Below, one piece after another: positions 50,786 to 58,192 of a stretch of 64,000 nucleotides of DNA; within the stretch, counting starts at the first letter, position 1; each line of letters begins with the position of its first letter. The notes beneath the pieces are model-generated. The model was given only the letters and a program-made list of their open reading frames with translations. It was not told where the DNA came from and did not search any database. The stretch comes from Streptomyces cinerochromogenes. Lineage in GTDB: Bacteria; Actinomycetota; Actinomycetes; Streptomycetales; Streptomycetaceae. Location of the stretch: positions 124,001 to 188,000 of the forward strand of contig NZ_BMRM01000019.1 of assembly GCF_014648635.1 (NCBI RefSeq). The letters are read 5' to 3'. The translations under genes were made by a program, and so were the position numbers.

Positions 50786-51963
50786 ACGTCCAGGACGTCC
50801 TGGTGGTCGGCGGGGGCGTGGTCGGCCTGACCCTGGCCGAGGTGCTGACCCGGCACGACCCGGCGCTGCGCGTCACCGTGCTGGAACAGCACGGCTGGGG
50901 AAGCGGTGCGACCGGGTACGCGGGCGCCGTCGACATCCCGTACGCCCATACGCCGTTCCACCGCGAGCTGGTCGAGGCCGGCCGGCAGTGGTGGAAGGAG
51001 TTCCAGGCCGGTGCGCCGGCCCCCGGCCCCCGCACCCCGCTGCCCTTCGCCTGGCTGGTGCGCAGCCGCGAGGCCGCCGCCCATCTGGAGGAGACGCTGG
51101 TCACGCCGGCCCGCCCGGTGGCCGGGCCGGCCGGCGGGGCGTGGCGGCTGCCGGCCGGGGCGACCGCGCTCGCCGGGGAGGCCCATGTCATCGACCCGGG
51201 GCTGCTGACCGCCGCGCTGGTGGAGCGGCTGGCCGCGCGGTCGTCCGTGCGCCTGGCCGAGGGCCGGCGCGTGACGGACCTGGCGCCCGCCGCGGACGGC
51301 GGCGTACGGGCGGTCACCGCCGACGGCGAGGAGTGGCGCGCGGAGCAGTGCGTACTGGCCCTCGGGCCCTGGCTGCCGGGATCCCCGCTGCTGTCCGCGC
51401 CCGGGTCCCCGCGCGGATCCGAGCAGGGCGCCGAGCCTGGATCCGCTGCCGTGCCGGGGTCCGCGTCCGTCCGCGGGTCCGGGTCCGGGTCCGGGTCCGG
51501 GTCCGCCGGTGCACCGGCCGCGCCGAATGCCGGGGTCCGCACCAAGCGGGTGTACGGGCTGCGGGTCGCCCTCTCGGGGCCGGCCGCCGTCCGGTACGGC
51601 GTCGGTTCGGCCGAGGACGGCATCTTCCTCTTCCCGGTGTCCGGTGGCGCGTACGCGATGAGTGTGAAGCACGACGTGTGGGACGTGCCGCCCGAGGAGC
51701 AGCCGCTGCCCGCGGACGTCCTCGCCCGGGCCGCCGCCTTCCTCGACGCGGTCGTCGGACCGGGTGCCTGGGAGGTGACCCGCGGCAGGGTCTTCGCCGA
51801 CACCTACACCCCGGACGCCACCCCGCGTCTGCTCCGGCTCTCCCCCGCGGACGCCGTGTTCGCGGTGACCGGGCTGCACGGGTCCGGCGTACGCCTCGCG
51901 GCGGGCATGGCCACGCACGCGGCTCAGGCGGTCCTCACGTGTCGGCAGGGAGGCGCGGCGTGA
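50782..51963 (+). CDS. DAO-family FAD oxidoreductase (hydrazine release step)
   Basis: A 393-residue D-amino-acid-oxidase/glycine-oxidase-fold flavoprotein (VLVVGGGVVGLTLAEVL; ATGYAGAVDIPYAHTPF; VFAVTGLHGSGVRLAAGMA). In s56-p1 and triacsin biosynthesis the equivalent enzyme (Spb39, Tri27) oxidises N6-(carboxymethylamino)lysine and frees hydrazinoacetic acid plus aminoadipate semialdehyde. The same role is inferred. Oddity: about 45 residues of Gly/Ser/Ala/Pro low-complexity sequence (roughly 206-252) interrupt the fold, caused in part by a GGGTCC microsatellite. Confidence 0.87.
   Translation: MNVQDVLVVGGGVVGLTLAEVLTRHDPALRVTVLEQHGWGSGATGYAGAVDIPYAHTPFHRELVEAGRQWWKEFQAGAPAPGPRTPLPFAWLVRSREAAAHLEETLVTPARPVAGPAGGAWRLPAGATALAGEAHVIDPGLLTAALVERLAARSSVRLAEGRRVTDLAPAADGGVRAVTADGEEWRAEQCVLALGPWLPGSPLLSAPGSPRGSEQGAEPGSAAVPGSASVRGSGSGSGSGSAGAPAAPNAGVRTKRVYGLRVALSGPAAVRYGVGSAEDGIFLFPVSGGAYAMSVKHDVWDVPPEEQPLPADVLARAAAFLDAVVGPGAWEVTRGRVFADTYTPDATPRLLRLSPADAVFAVTGLHGSGVRLAAGMATHAAQAVLTCRQGGAA
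51475..51504 (+). repeat. GGGTCC hexanucleotide microsatellite inside the DAO-type gene
   Basis: Five perfect tandem copies of GGGTCC, coding for Gly-Ser dipeptides. Flanking sequence (51390-51480) holds further GGATCC/GGGTCC-like units, so the insert probably grew by slippage. Length changes by whole units keep the frame. Confidence 0.9.
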
Positions 51964-52697
51964 CCTCAGCGAGCCTCACGGCACCGGGCGACGGAACCGG
52001 AACCGGTCCGGGCAACGTGGTGTTCTACCAGGAGCACGGGGCCTCCGCCATCATGCGGGCCGCGCACTTCCCCGACGGGCTGCTGGCGTTCCTCCAGATG
52101 GAGAGCCTCGCGGTGCACCGGGCGGCCTCCCGGTACGGCTGCGCCACCCTCGTCGAACTCGGCTGCTACGACGGCCGGTCCCTCGAAGTGGCGCGGGCCG
52201 CGGGCGTCGGCTACCTGGGCATCGACGTCAACGCGGCCGCGGTGGAACGGGTCCGCCGCCGGATCGCGGACGAGGGGCTGCACGACCGGGCCCGTGCCGT
52301 GGTGGGGGACGCCATGCGGTGCGCCGACTGGCTCGGCGAGCTGGACGGCGGACGGCCCCTGCTGCTGCTCCCGTTCAACCTCCTGGGCAACTTCCCGTCC
52401 CCCGAGGCGCTGCTCAGGGGCCTGCGGCAGGCCGGCGGGATCGCGGTGCTGTCCGTGTTCCACGACTTCGCCGCGGCCACGGACCTGCGCCGGGACTACT
52501 ACACCGCGTGCGGCATCAGCCCGCTGGAGGAACACCCCGGCCCCTACGGGGGTGTCGTCTTCCGCTCGGGGGACGCCTTCCAGTCCCAGTCCTTCACCCG
52601 GCAGGCGCTGGCCGACCTCTGCGCCGAGTGCGGCATCACCGTGCTCGGCGAGGCCAGGAACAGCATCGGCCTCTGCCTGACGGTCTGCCTGGACTGA
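51960..52697 (+). CDS. Class I SAM-dependent methyltransferase
   Basis: A 245-residue Rossmann methyltransferase: motif I LVELGCYDGRSLEVARAAG, acidic loop YLGIDVNAAAVERV, ARAVVGDAM, and LLLLPFNLLGNFPS in place of a typical motif IV. GTG start overlaps the DAO stop. Its place within the hydrazine block makes N-methylation of hydrazinoacetate, as found in the negamycin structure, a reasonable but untested idea. Methylation of another part of the product is equally possible. Confidence 0.83.
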   Translation: MTSASLTAPGDGTGTGPGNVVFYQEHGASAIMRAAHFPDGLLAFLQMESLAVHRAASRYGCATLVELGCYDGRSLEVARAAGVGYLGIDVNAAAVERVRRRIADEGLHDRARAVVGDAMRCADWLGELDGGRPLLLLPFNLLGNFPSPEALLRGLRQAGGIAVLSVFHDFAAATDLRRDYYTACGISPLEEHPGPYGGVVFRSGDAFQSQSFTRQALADLCAECGITVLGEARNSIGLCLTVCLD

Positions 52698-52741
52698 CCG
52701 TTTCGCCCACTGCCCCTTCTCCGCCGACCAGGAGTGTGTCC

Positions 52742-53188
52742 ATGTCCGCCGATGTCCGCTTCGCGAGCGACGAGGAGTCCGTCCGCCGGTGCTGGCCCCT
52801 CTTCGTCCAGCTGCGTCCGCACCTCACCGGCGAGGAGGAGTTCCTCGCGCGGTGGGCGAGGCAGCGCCCGGAGGGCTACCGGATCGTGTACGCGGAGCAC
52901 GAGGGCTCGGTGCTCGGCGCCGCCGGGTTCCGTGTGCTGCACACGATGGCGTGGGGCCGGATCCTCTACCTGGACGACCTGGTCGTGGACGAGGGGGCCC
53001 GGGGCACCGGCGTCGGCAGCCGCCTGCTCGGCGCCCTGAAGGACATCGCGCGCGAGGAGGGCTGCGAGGAGTTCCACCTCGACACCGGCCACCAGCGGCA
53101 CGCCGCGCACCGGGCGTATCTGCGCAACGGCTTCCACTTCGACTGCCACCACCTCGCCCTGTCGCTCGGCGCGGAGGACCCGGCGTGA
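52742..53188 (+). CDS. GNAT N-acetyltransferase, second copy
   Basis: A 148-residue GNAT enzyme with motif A LYLDDLVVDEGARGTGVGSRLLGALKDIA and C-terminal AYLRNGFHFDCHHLAL. It overlaps the lysine N-hydroxylase start (GTGA). In triacsin a GNAT enzyme acylates the hydrazine nitrogen of hydrazinoacetate. This gene, placed in the same block, may do the same. Confidence 0.85.
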   Translation: MSADVRFASDEESVRRCWPLFVQLRPHLTGEEEFLARWARQRPEGYRIVYAEHEGSVLGAAGFRVLHTMAWGRILYLDDLVVDEGARGTGVGSRLLGALKDIAREEGCEEFHLDTGHQRHAAHRAYLRNGFHFDCHHLALSLGAEDPA

Positions 53189-54540
53189 CCGCGCCCCGCG
53201 CACGCGTCGCGGTCGTCGGGGCCGGCCCCAAGGCGGCCGCCCTCGCCGCGAAGGCCCACGTCCTCAACGAACTCGGCCTGGCCTCCCTGGAGTTGTGGAT
53301 CTACGAGCGCGACGAGATCGCCGCTCACTGGACCGGACGGGCCGGCTGGACCAGCGGCACCGAGCGGCTGGGCACGCGCGCCGAGAAGGACGTCGGCTTC
53401 CCGTACCGCAGTACGGTCCGGTTCGGGGCCGACGGCAAGGAGATCGACGCCCGGATGCAGGCGTTCTCCTGGCAGAGCCACCTGATCGACACCGGGTCCT
53501 ACCAGCAGTGGATCGACGCCGGCCTGCCCTCCCCCACCCACCGGCAGTTCGCCGACTACCTCAAGTGGGTGCTGACCAGGGCGGTGACCGGGGTGCGCGT
53601 CCGCCGCGCCGAGGTCACCGGCCTCCGGTACCGGCCGGACGGCTGGGTGCTGGAACACCGCGCCCAGGGCGGCCCCCGGCACGAGACACCGTTCGACGGG
53701 CTCGTCCTGACCGGTCACGCCGTACCGGGCTCCCTGCCGCACCACCCGCAGGTGACCGACCGGCTGCTGACCCCGGCCGGCCCCCGCGACCTCCTCCGCT
53801 CCTTCTCGCTGCGCCCCGGGAGCCGGATCTGCGTGGTCGGTGCCGGGGAGAGCGCGGCGTCGTACGCGCTGTACGTCGCCGGCACCTTCGGCGAGGACGT
53901 CTCGGTGTCCATCGTCTCCCCGTACCTGCCGCGCTCCCGGGCCGAGTCGTTCGTGGAGGACCGGGTCTACTCCGATCCGCAGACGGCCGCCTGGCCGCAG
54001 CTGCCCGAGCGGGACCGGCGGGACTTCATCTCCCGCACGGACCGCGGAGTGATCTCCCCGCGGGCGCTGGAGGAGCTGTCCCGGGCCCGGGGGGTCTCCT
54101 TCGTGCTGGGCCGCATCCGGTACGTGGGCCCGGGGGCGTCGGGCCGGATCCGGGTGACCGTCGACCAGCCGGGCGAGGTGCTGCGCGGCGACTACGACCT
54201 CGTGGTCAACTGCACCGGCGGCTCCCCCCTGCACCGGCTGACCGCCCTGCTGGACGACGCCTCCGCCGGCGAGGTGGAGGCCGGCCTCGGTGTCTCCCTC
54301 CGGGACGAGGCGGCCCTCGCCCGGGAGGTGGACGCGTCGCTGGCCCTGCGCGGGCTGCGGCCCCGGCTGCACATCCCGGGCCTCGCGGGCCTGGCCCAGG
54401 GCCCGGGCTTCGCCAATCTCAGCTCGCTGGGGCTGCTGAGCGACCGGGTGCTGGGCGCCTACGAGCACCCGGCCCCGACCCCCCTTCCCGCACGGTCCAC
54501 CGGGACCGTCACCGCGTCAGGCCGAGGAACCCCCGAATGA
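53185..54540 (+). CDS. Lysine N6-/ornithine N5-monooxygenase-type flavoenzyme (hydrazine pathway)
   Basis: A 451-residue N-hydroxylating monooxygenase. FAD site is VAVVGAGPKAAALAAKAHVL; NADPH site RICVVGAGESAASYALYVAGTFG; C-terminal LVVNCTGGSP. The GAGPKAA variant and gene context fit the Spb38/Tri26 group, which hydroxylates the side-chain amine of free L-lysine as the first step to hydrazinoacetic acid. Substrate lysine is inferred from that context and not directly visible. GTG overlaps the GNAT stop, and its own stop overlaps the ligase start. Confidence 0.88.
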   Translation: MTAPRARVAVVGAGPKAAALAAKAHVLNELGLASLELWIYERDEIAAHWTGRAGWTSGTERLGTRAEKDVGFPYRSTVRFGADGKEIDARMQAFSWQSHLIDTGSYQQWIDAGLPSPTHRQFADYLKWVLTRAVTGVRVRRAEVTGLRYRPDGWVLEHRAQGGPRHETPFDGLVLTGHAVPGSLPHHPQVTDRLLTPAGPRDLLRSFSLRPGSRICVVGAGESAASYALYVAGTFGEDVSVSIVSPYLPRSRAESFVEDRVYSDPQTAAWPQLPERDRRDFISRTDRGVISPRALEELSRARGVSFVLGRIRYVGPGASGRIRVTVDQPGEVLRGDYDLVVNCTGGSPLHRLTALLDDASAGEVEAGLGVSLRDEAALAREVDASLALRGLRPRLHIPGLAGLAQGPGFANLSSLGLLSDRVLGAYEHPAPTPLPARSTGTVTASGRGTPE

Positions 54541-55778
54541 TCTTCTTTGTGGAAGCACCGCTCACCGGGAGCGGGCTGAGCGCCCTCGCCTGGGCCGTGG
54601 CCGAGGGCATCGACGCCGCCCTGGTCACCACCGACCCGGCCAAGTACCGGGGTGCGGCGGGCGCGGACGTGCTGCCCGGGCTCGCCGAGCGCGGCCGGCT
54701 GTACGTCGTGGGGACGACCGAGGGCGAGGCGGTCCCCGCCGCACTGCTCGACGCGGCACGGGAGCACACCGTCTCCGGCCGGCCCGGCGTGGTCTGCGCG
54801 ACCGACCGCCACCTGCTCTTCGCCGCCGCGCTGGCCGAGGCGATCGGCGCGCCCTTCGCCCCGGTCGAGGCCGTCCGCACCTTCCGGGACAAGCGGCGCG
54901 CCCGCGAGCTGTACGAGAAGCTGGGCATCCCCTCACCGCGCTGGGCCGAGGTGCGCACGGCGGACGAGGTCCGGGCGTTCGCCGAGGACACCGGCCGTCC
55001 GGTCGTCCTCAAGAACGCCCGCGGCACCGGCAGCCTCGACGTGCTGCTGTGCCGGACTCCGGAGGAGGCCGTGGCGGCGTACGGCACCCTGACGGCCGGG
55101 GACCTCTACCTCGACGGCGAGCTGATGGCCGAGGAATACGTCAGCGGGCCGCTGTACAGCCTGGAGACGCTGGTCACGGACGGGACGTGCCGCCATCTCG
55201 GGGTCACCGACCGGCAGTTGGGCCCGCGTCCGGCGTTCTGCGAGGTGTCGTACACGTTCCCGGTGCGGGTTCCCGGGCGGGCGGAGGCCCGGATGCGGGC
55301 GGCGGTCGAGACCCTGGTGGCCGCCACCGGGATCGCCCAGGGCATGCTGCACACCGAGTTCATCCTCACCGCCGGTGACGAGGCCGTCGTCGTGGAGGTC
55401 AACGCCCGCACGGGCGGGGGACTGCTGTCGCTGATGATGAACGACTGTCTGACGGTGCCGTTCCCGGAGCTGCTGTGCTCGGCCGCCCTCGGACGGCCCG
55501 TCGCCGAGCCCCGGCACAACGGGAACTGTTCCAGCACGGTCACCGTCTACGCCTCCCGGGCCGGCCGGCTGAGCCGGGTCCACGGGCTCGCCGAGGCGGG
55601 CGACGGCCCGCACGTCGTCCAGGTGGTGCGCAGCGCGGCCCCGGGCGACGAGGTCCGCGCCGCCGGGGACTACCGCGGTGCCGTCGGCCAGATCCGCACC
55701 CGGGCCGGGTCGGCGAACCTCGCGCTCAACGCGGCCCTCGCCGCCGCCCGTGACGTCGTCGTGGAGGTGACCGGATGA
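54537..55778 (+). CDS. ATP-grasp carboxylate-amine ligase, third ligase of the cluster
   Basis: A 413-residue ATP-grasp enzyme. ATP-site blocks are TFRDKRRARELYEKLGIPSPRWAEV, RPVVLKNARGTGSLDVLLC and LMAEEYVSGPLYSLETLV; the Mg-ligating end is VVVEVNARTGGGLLSLMMNDC. It is coupled to the N-hydroxylase (ATGA) and to the downstream exporter (ATGA). As it is locked into the hydrazine block, it is the best candidate to attach hydrazinoacetate, or its methyl derivative, to an amino acid. Confidence 0.87.
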   Translation: MIFFVEAPLTGSGLSALAWAVAEGIDAALVTTDPAKYRGAAGADVLPGLAERGRLYVVGTTEGEAVPAALLDAAREHTVSGRPGVVCATDRHLLFAAALAEAIGAPFAPVEAVRTFRDKRRARELYEKLGIPSPRWAEVRTADEVRAFAEDTGRPVVLKNARGTGSLDVLLCRTPEEAVAAYGTLTAGDLYLDGELMAEEYVSGPLYSLETLVTDGTCRHLGVTDRQLGPRPAFCEVSYTFPVRVPGRAEARMRAAVETLVAATGIAQGMLHTEFILTAGDEAVVVEVNARTGGGLLSLMMNDCLTVPFPELLCSAALGRPVAEPRHNGNCSSTVTVYASRAGRLSRVHGLAEAGDGPHVVQVVRSAAPGDEVRAAGDYRGAVGQIRTRAGSANLALNAALAAARDVVVEVTG

Positions 55779-57031
55779 GCGGCACCAGCGTCCGGGCCGG
55801 CGCGGACCGCACCCTGCCGGGGCCGCGCACCGTCCTGGTGAAGGTGCCGACGGCGGTGCTCTTCGTCAACATCGCGCTGGCCGGCAACAACGCCCTGGTC
55901 GCCGCGGTGCTGTACCGGCTCACGGGCAGCGCGTCGAACTTCGCCCTGGTCCTCGTCTCGAACTTCGCCATCGCCGCCGTCGTGCAGCTGGTGGCGGGGT
56001 ACGTGGTGGACCGGCTCGGCGCGCGCAGGCTCGCCGTGCTCAGCGAGGCGGCGGCCTGCGCCGCCATCGCCCTGGAGGCGGCCGTGTCCCGGCTGGACTC
56101 CCCCGCGGTCCCGCTGATCTGCGGGGCGGCGCTGGTCAGCGTCGTCCAGGCCTTCTACCGGGCGGCCATGTTCACCCTGGCGCCGCAGCTGGCCGGGAAG
56201 GAGCGGCTCGCCGCGCTGAACGCCAAGATCAACGCGGCGTTCCAGGCGGGCACGCTGCTCGGCACGCCGGCCGGCACCCTGCTGCTGTACCTGGAGCCGG
56301 TCTGGGGTTTCTGCGTGCTCGCGGTGTCCTTCGGGGCGGCGGCGCTCATCCTGGGCACGCTGCCCGACCTGTCGGCGCGGGGCACCGGGGGCGGCGCGGC
56401 GGCCCGGGCCCGTACGGGGGTGCTGCGTGAACTGCGGGCGCAGCGCGGGCTGATCACGCACATCCTGCTGTGCTCGGGCGACTACGTCGCCGTGTACCTG
56501 TTCACCCTGGTCATCGTCCCGCTGGTCGACGACCGCTTCGGCGGCAGCACGCTCACCCTCGCGGTGGTGAACTCCGCGCTGCCGGCCGGTGTGATGCTCT
56601 CCGGTCTGCTGCCCTGGCGCTCGCAGTCCCCGGAGCGGACGCTGCGCCTGGTGGTGCTGTCCATGACCGTGCTCCTGGGCGCGTTCCTGCTGCTGATCCG
56701 GGACGTGGGCGTGGTGGGGACCGTGGGCTGCGTGGTGGCGGTGGGCTTCGCGGCCGGTTCGTCGCAGACCCTGCTCATGACGGCGCTCCAACTCCGCTCC
56801 CCCGCCCATGTCCTGGGCCGGGTCGCCTCGCTGCGGCTCTTCGTGGCCTCCGGGCTGGCCGCGCCCACGCTGGCCGGCGCGTCCTACCTGCTGAAGGACG
56901 GGGTGGGGACGGCCCTGGCCTTCTGCGCGGGGGTGGAGGCCCTCTACCTGACCGTGCTCCTCGTCCTCTCGCGCAGGCGCCTGCTCGGCCACCGCACCCT
57001 CGCGGCCGCGCCCGGCGGCACCGCCGACTGA
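55775..57031 (+). CDS. MFS exporter, second copy
   Basis: A 418-residue MFS protein with about 12 helices (VLFVNIALAGNNALVAAVLYRLTG, QLVAGYVVDRLGARRLAVLSEAAA, LAGKERLAALNAKINAAFQAGTLLG). Start overlaps the ligase stop. Probably exports the product or an acylated form; the exporter at 42654 is of similar build but not a close copy. Confidence 0.86.
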   Translation: MSGTSVRAGADRTLPGPRTVLVKVPTAVLFVNIALAGNNALVAAVLYRLTGSASNFALVLVSNFAIAAVVQLVAGYVVDRLGARRLAVLSEAAACAAIALEAAVSRLDSPAVPLICGAALVSVVQAFYRAAMFTLAPQLAGKERLAALNAKINAAFQAGTLLGTPAGTLLLYLEPVWGFCVLAVSFGAAALILGTLPDLSARGTGGGAAARARTGVLRELRAQRGLITHILLCSGDYVAVYLFTLVIVPLVDDRFGGSTLTLAVVNSALPAGVMLSGLLPWRSQSPERTLRLVVLSMTVLLGAFLLLIRDVGVVGTVGCVVAVGFAAGSSQTLLMTALQLRSPAHVLGRVASLRLFVASGLAAPTLAGASYLLKDGVGTALAFCAGVEALYLTVLLVLSRRRLLGHRTLAAAPGGTAD

Positions 57032-57045
57032 TCCGGAGGCCCACC

Positions 57046-58026
57046 ATGCAGATCGAAGACACCCACGGTCTCCCCGTGGCCGTCGTCAGCGTCCGGGAGG
57101 CGCTGGAGACCGACTGGGAGACCTGGCGGGGGCGGGTCGCGGTCGTCCGCGTCGGCAACCCGCCCGCGGCGGACCGGCCGGCTCTGCGCGCGGCCGGGTT
57201 CCTGCCCAAGCCCAGCTGGCTGACCTGGATCGCGGACACCCGCGTCTCGGAGGAGGAGTTCCTGCGCGGCCTGCACCGCAAGGAGCGGCAGAGCGTCCAG
57301 GCGGCCCGCCGCCATGCCGCCGCGTCGGACCTGCGGGTCGAGGTGCTGCCGCTGACGGAGCCGCTGCTGGAGGAGTTCCTCGGCCTGTACGAGCGGCAGA
57401 TGGCACGCATGCGTCAGGCGCTGCCCGTCGCGGTGCAGCAGCGCGACCAGCTGAGGGAGGCCGCCGCCGATCTCTACGCCGTGTGCGCCCGGCAGGCGGG
57501 CACGCTGGTCGGTGCCTGTCTGAGCCAGCGGCTGCCCGAGGCGGACCTGGTACGGCTGCGGTTCTCGGCGGTGGACGAGCGGTCCCGGTCGCACAGCCTG
57601 GCCCGGGTGCTGTACATGGCGGCGATCGGGCACGCCCGCGAGCTGGGCTTCGGACGGGTCAGCCTCGGCAACGACCCCAATCTGTACGGGCATGTGGTGG
57701 AGGCCGGGCTGTTCGCCTTCAAGACCCGGCTCGGCTTCCGGCCGGTGCCGTCCCAGACGGTCCATCCGCACCGCGGCGACGACAGCGCCGACCTGGTCCT
57801 CGGCGGGCCCCTCCTGGCCGATCCGGCGCTCCTGCTGTCGTACCCGGAGACGGCCGACGAAGGCGGCCCGGCGGCTCCGCTCCGGATGGAGCTGTTCACC
57901 GCGGCGGACGATCCGGACGCGAGCCGGTACACCGGGTCGTACGGCGGTGAGGTCCGGGTGCGCGTCCTGCGGCCGGCCGCGGAGCGGGACGAGTCCGCTC
58001 CGGTGGCCTCCGGGGCCTCCGCGTAG
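57046..58026 (+). CDS. FemAB/BioF2-like GNAT-fold acyl- or aminoacyltransferase
   Basis: A 326-residue protein with a FemX-like double-GNAT pattern. LRGLHRKERQSVQAARRHAAA is the substrate-binding basic helix. Further blocks are LGLYERQMARM, LVRLRFSAVDERSRSHSLARVLYMAAIGHARELGFGRVSLGNDP and LFAFKTRLGFRPVP. FemAB relatives transfer amino acids from aminoacyl-tRNA to amines; BioF2-type relatives use acyl-CoA or acyl-ACP. As the last gene of the cluster it may add a further amino acid or acyl group. No close characterised match is claimed. Confidence 0.72.
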   Translation: MQIEDTHGLPVAVVSVREALETDWETWRGRVAVVRVGNPPAADRPALRAAGFLPKPSWLTWIADTRVSEEEFLRGLHRKERQSVQAARRHAAASDLRVEVLPLTEPLLEEFLGLYERQMARMRQALPVAVQQRDQLREAAADLYAVCARQAGTLVGACLSQRLPEADLVRLRFSAVDERSRSHSLARVLYMAAIGHARELGFGRVSLGNDPNLYGHVVEAGLFAFKTRLGFRPVPSQTVHPHRGDDSADLVLGGPLLADPALLLSYPETADEGGPAAPLRMELFTAADDPDASRYTGSYGGEVRVRVLRPAAERDESAPVASGASA

Positions 58027-58128
58027 CGCGAGCGGGGCCTGAGGCGGTCGGTCCCCCGCGTACGCCGGTGCGCCCTCAGCCGGCCCACCGCACGGCCGGT
58101 GGGATCTCAGGCGCCCGGCACGTACCCC

Positions 58129-58192
58129 GACGGGACCTCAGGCGACCCACCGCGTCCGCCGACGGGACCTCAGGCGACCCACCGCGTCCGCC
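58129..58192. repeat. 32-bp perfect tandem duplication at the 3' end of the MocR gene
   Basis: Bases 58129-58160 and 58161-58192 are identical. The second copy contains the stop codon and the codons for the C-terminal RRTRWVA of the MocR-like protein; the first copy repeats the same coding information just outside the gene. A third, diverged copy is visible near 58100-58118. Confidence 0.88.

Noticed and set aside
51475-51504. CRISPR or other functional repeat array
   Set aside because: It is a coding hexanucleotide microsatellite without spacers; no CRISPR-like array or cas gene was seen in the window.
39775-58026. Negamycin cluster itself
   Set aside because: Methyltransferase, ligase and hydrazine genes would fit, but no lysine 2,3-aminomutase is found and an HxG halogenase-like enzyme is not explained by negamycin.
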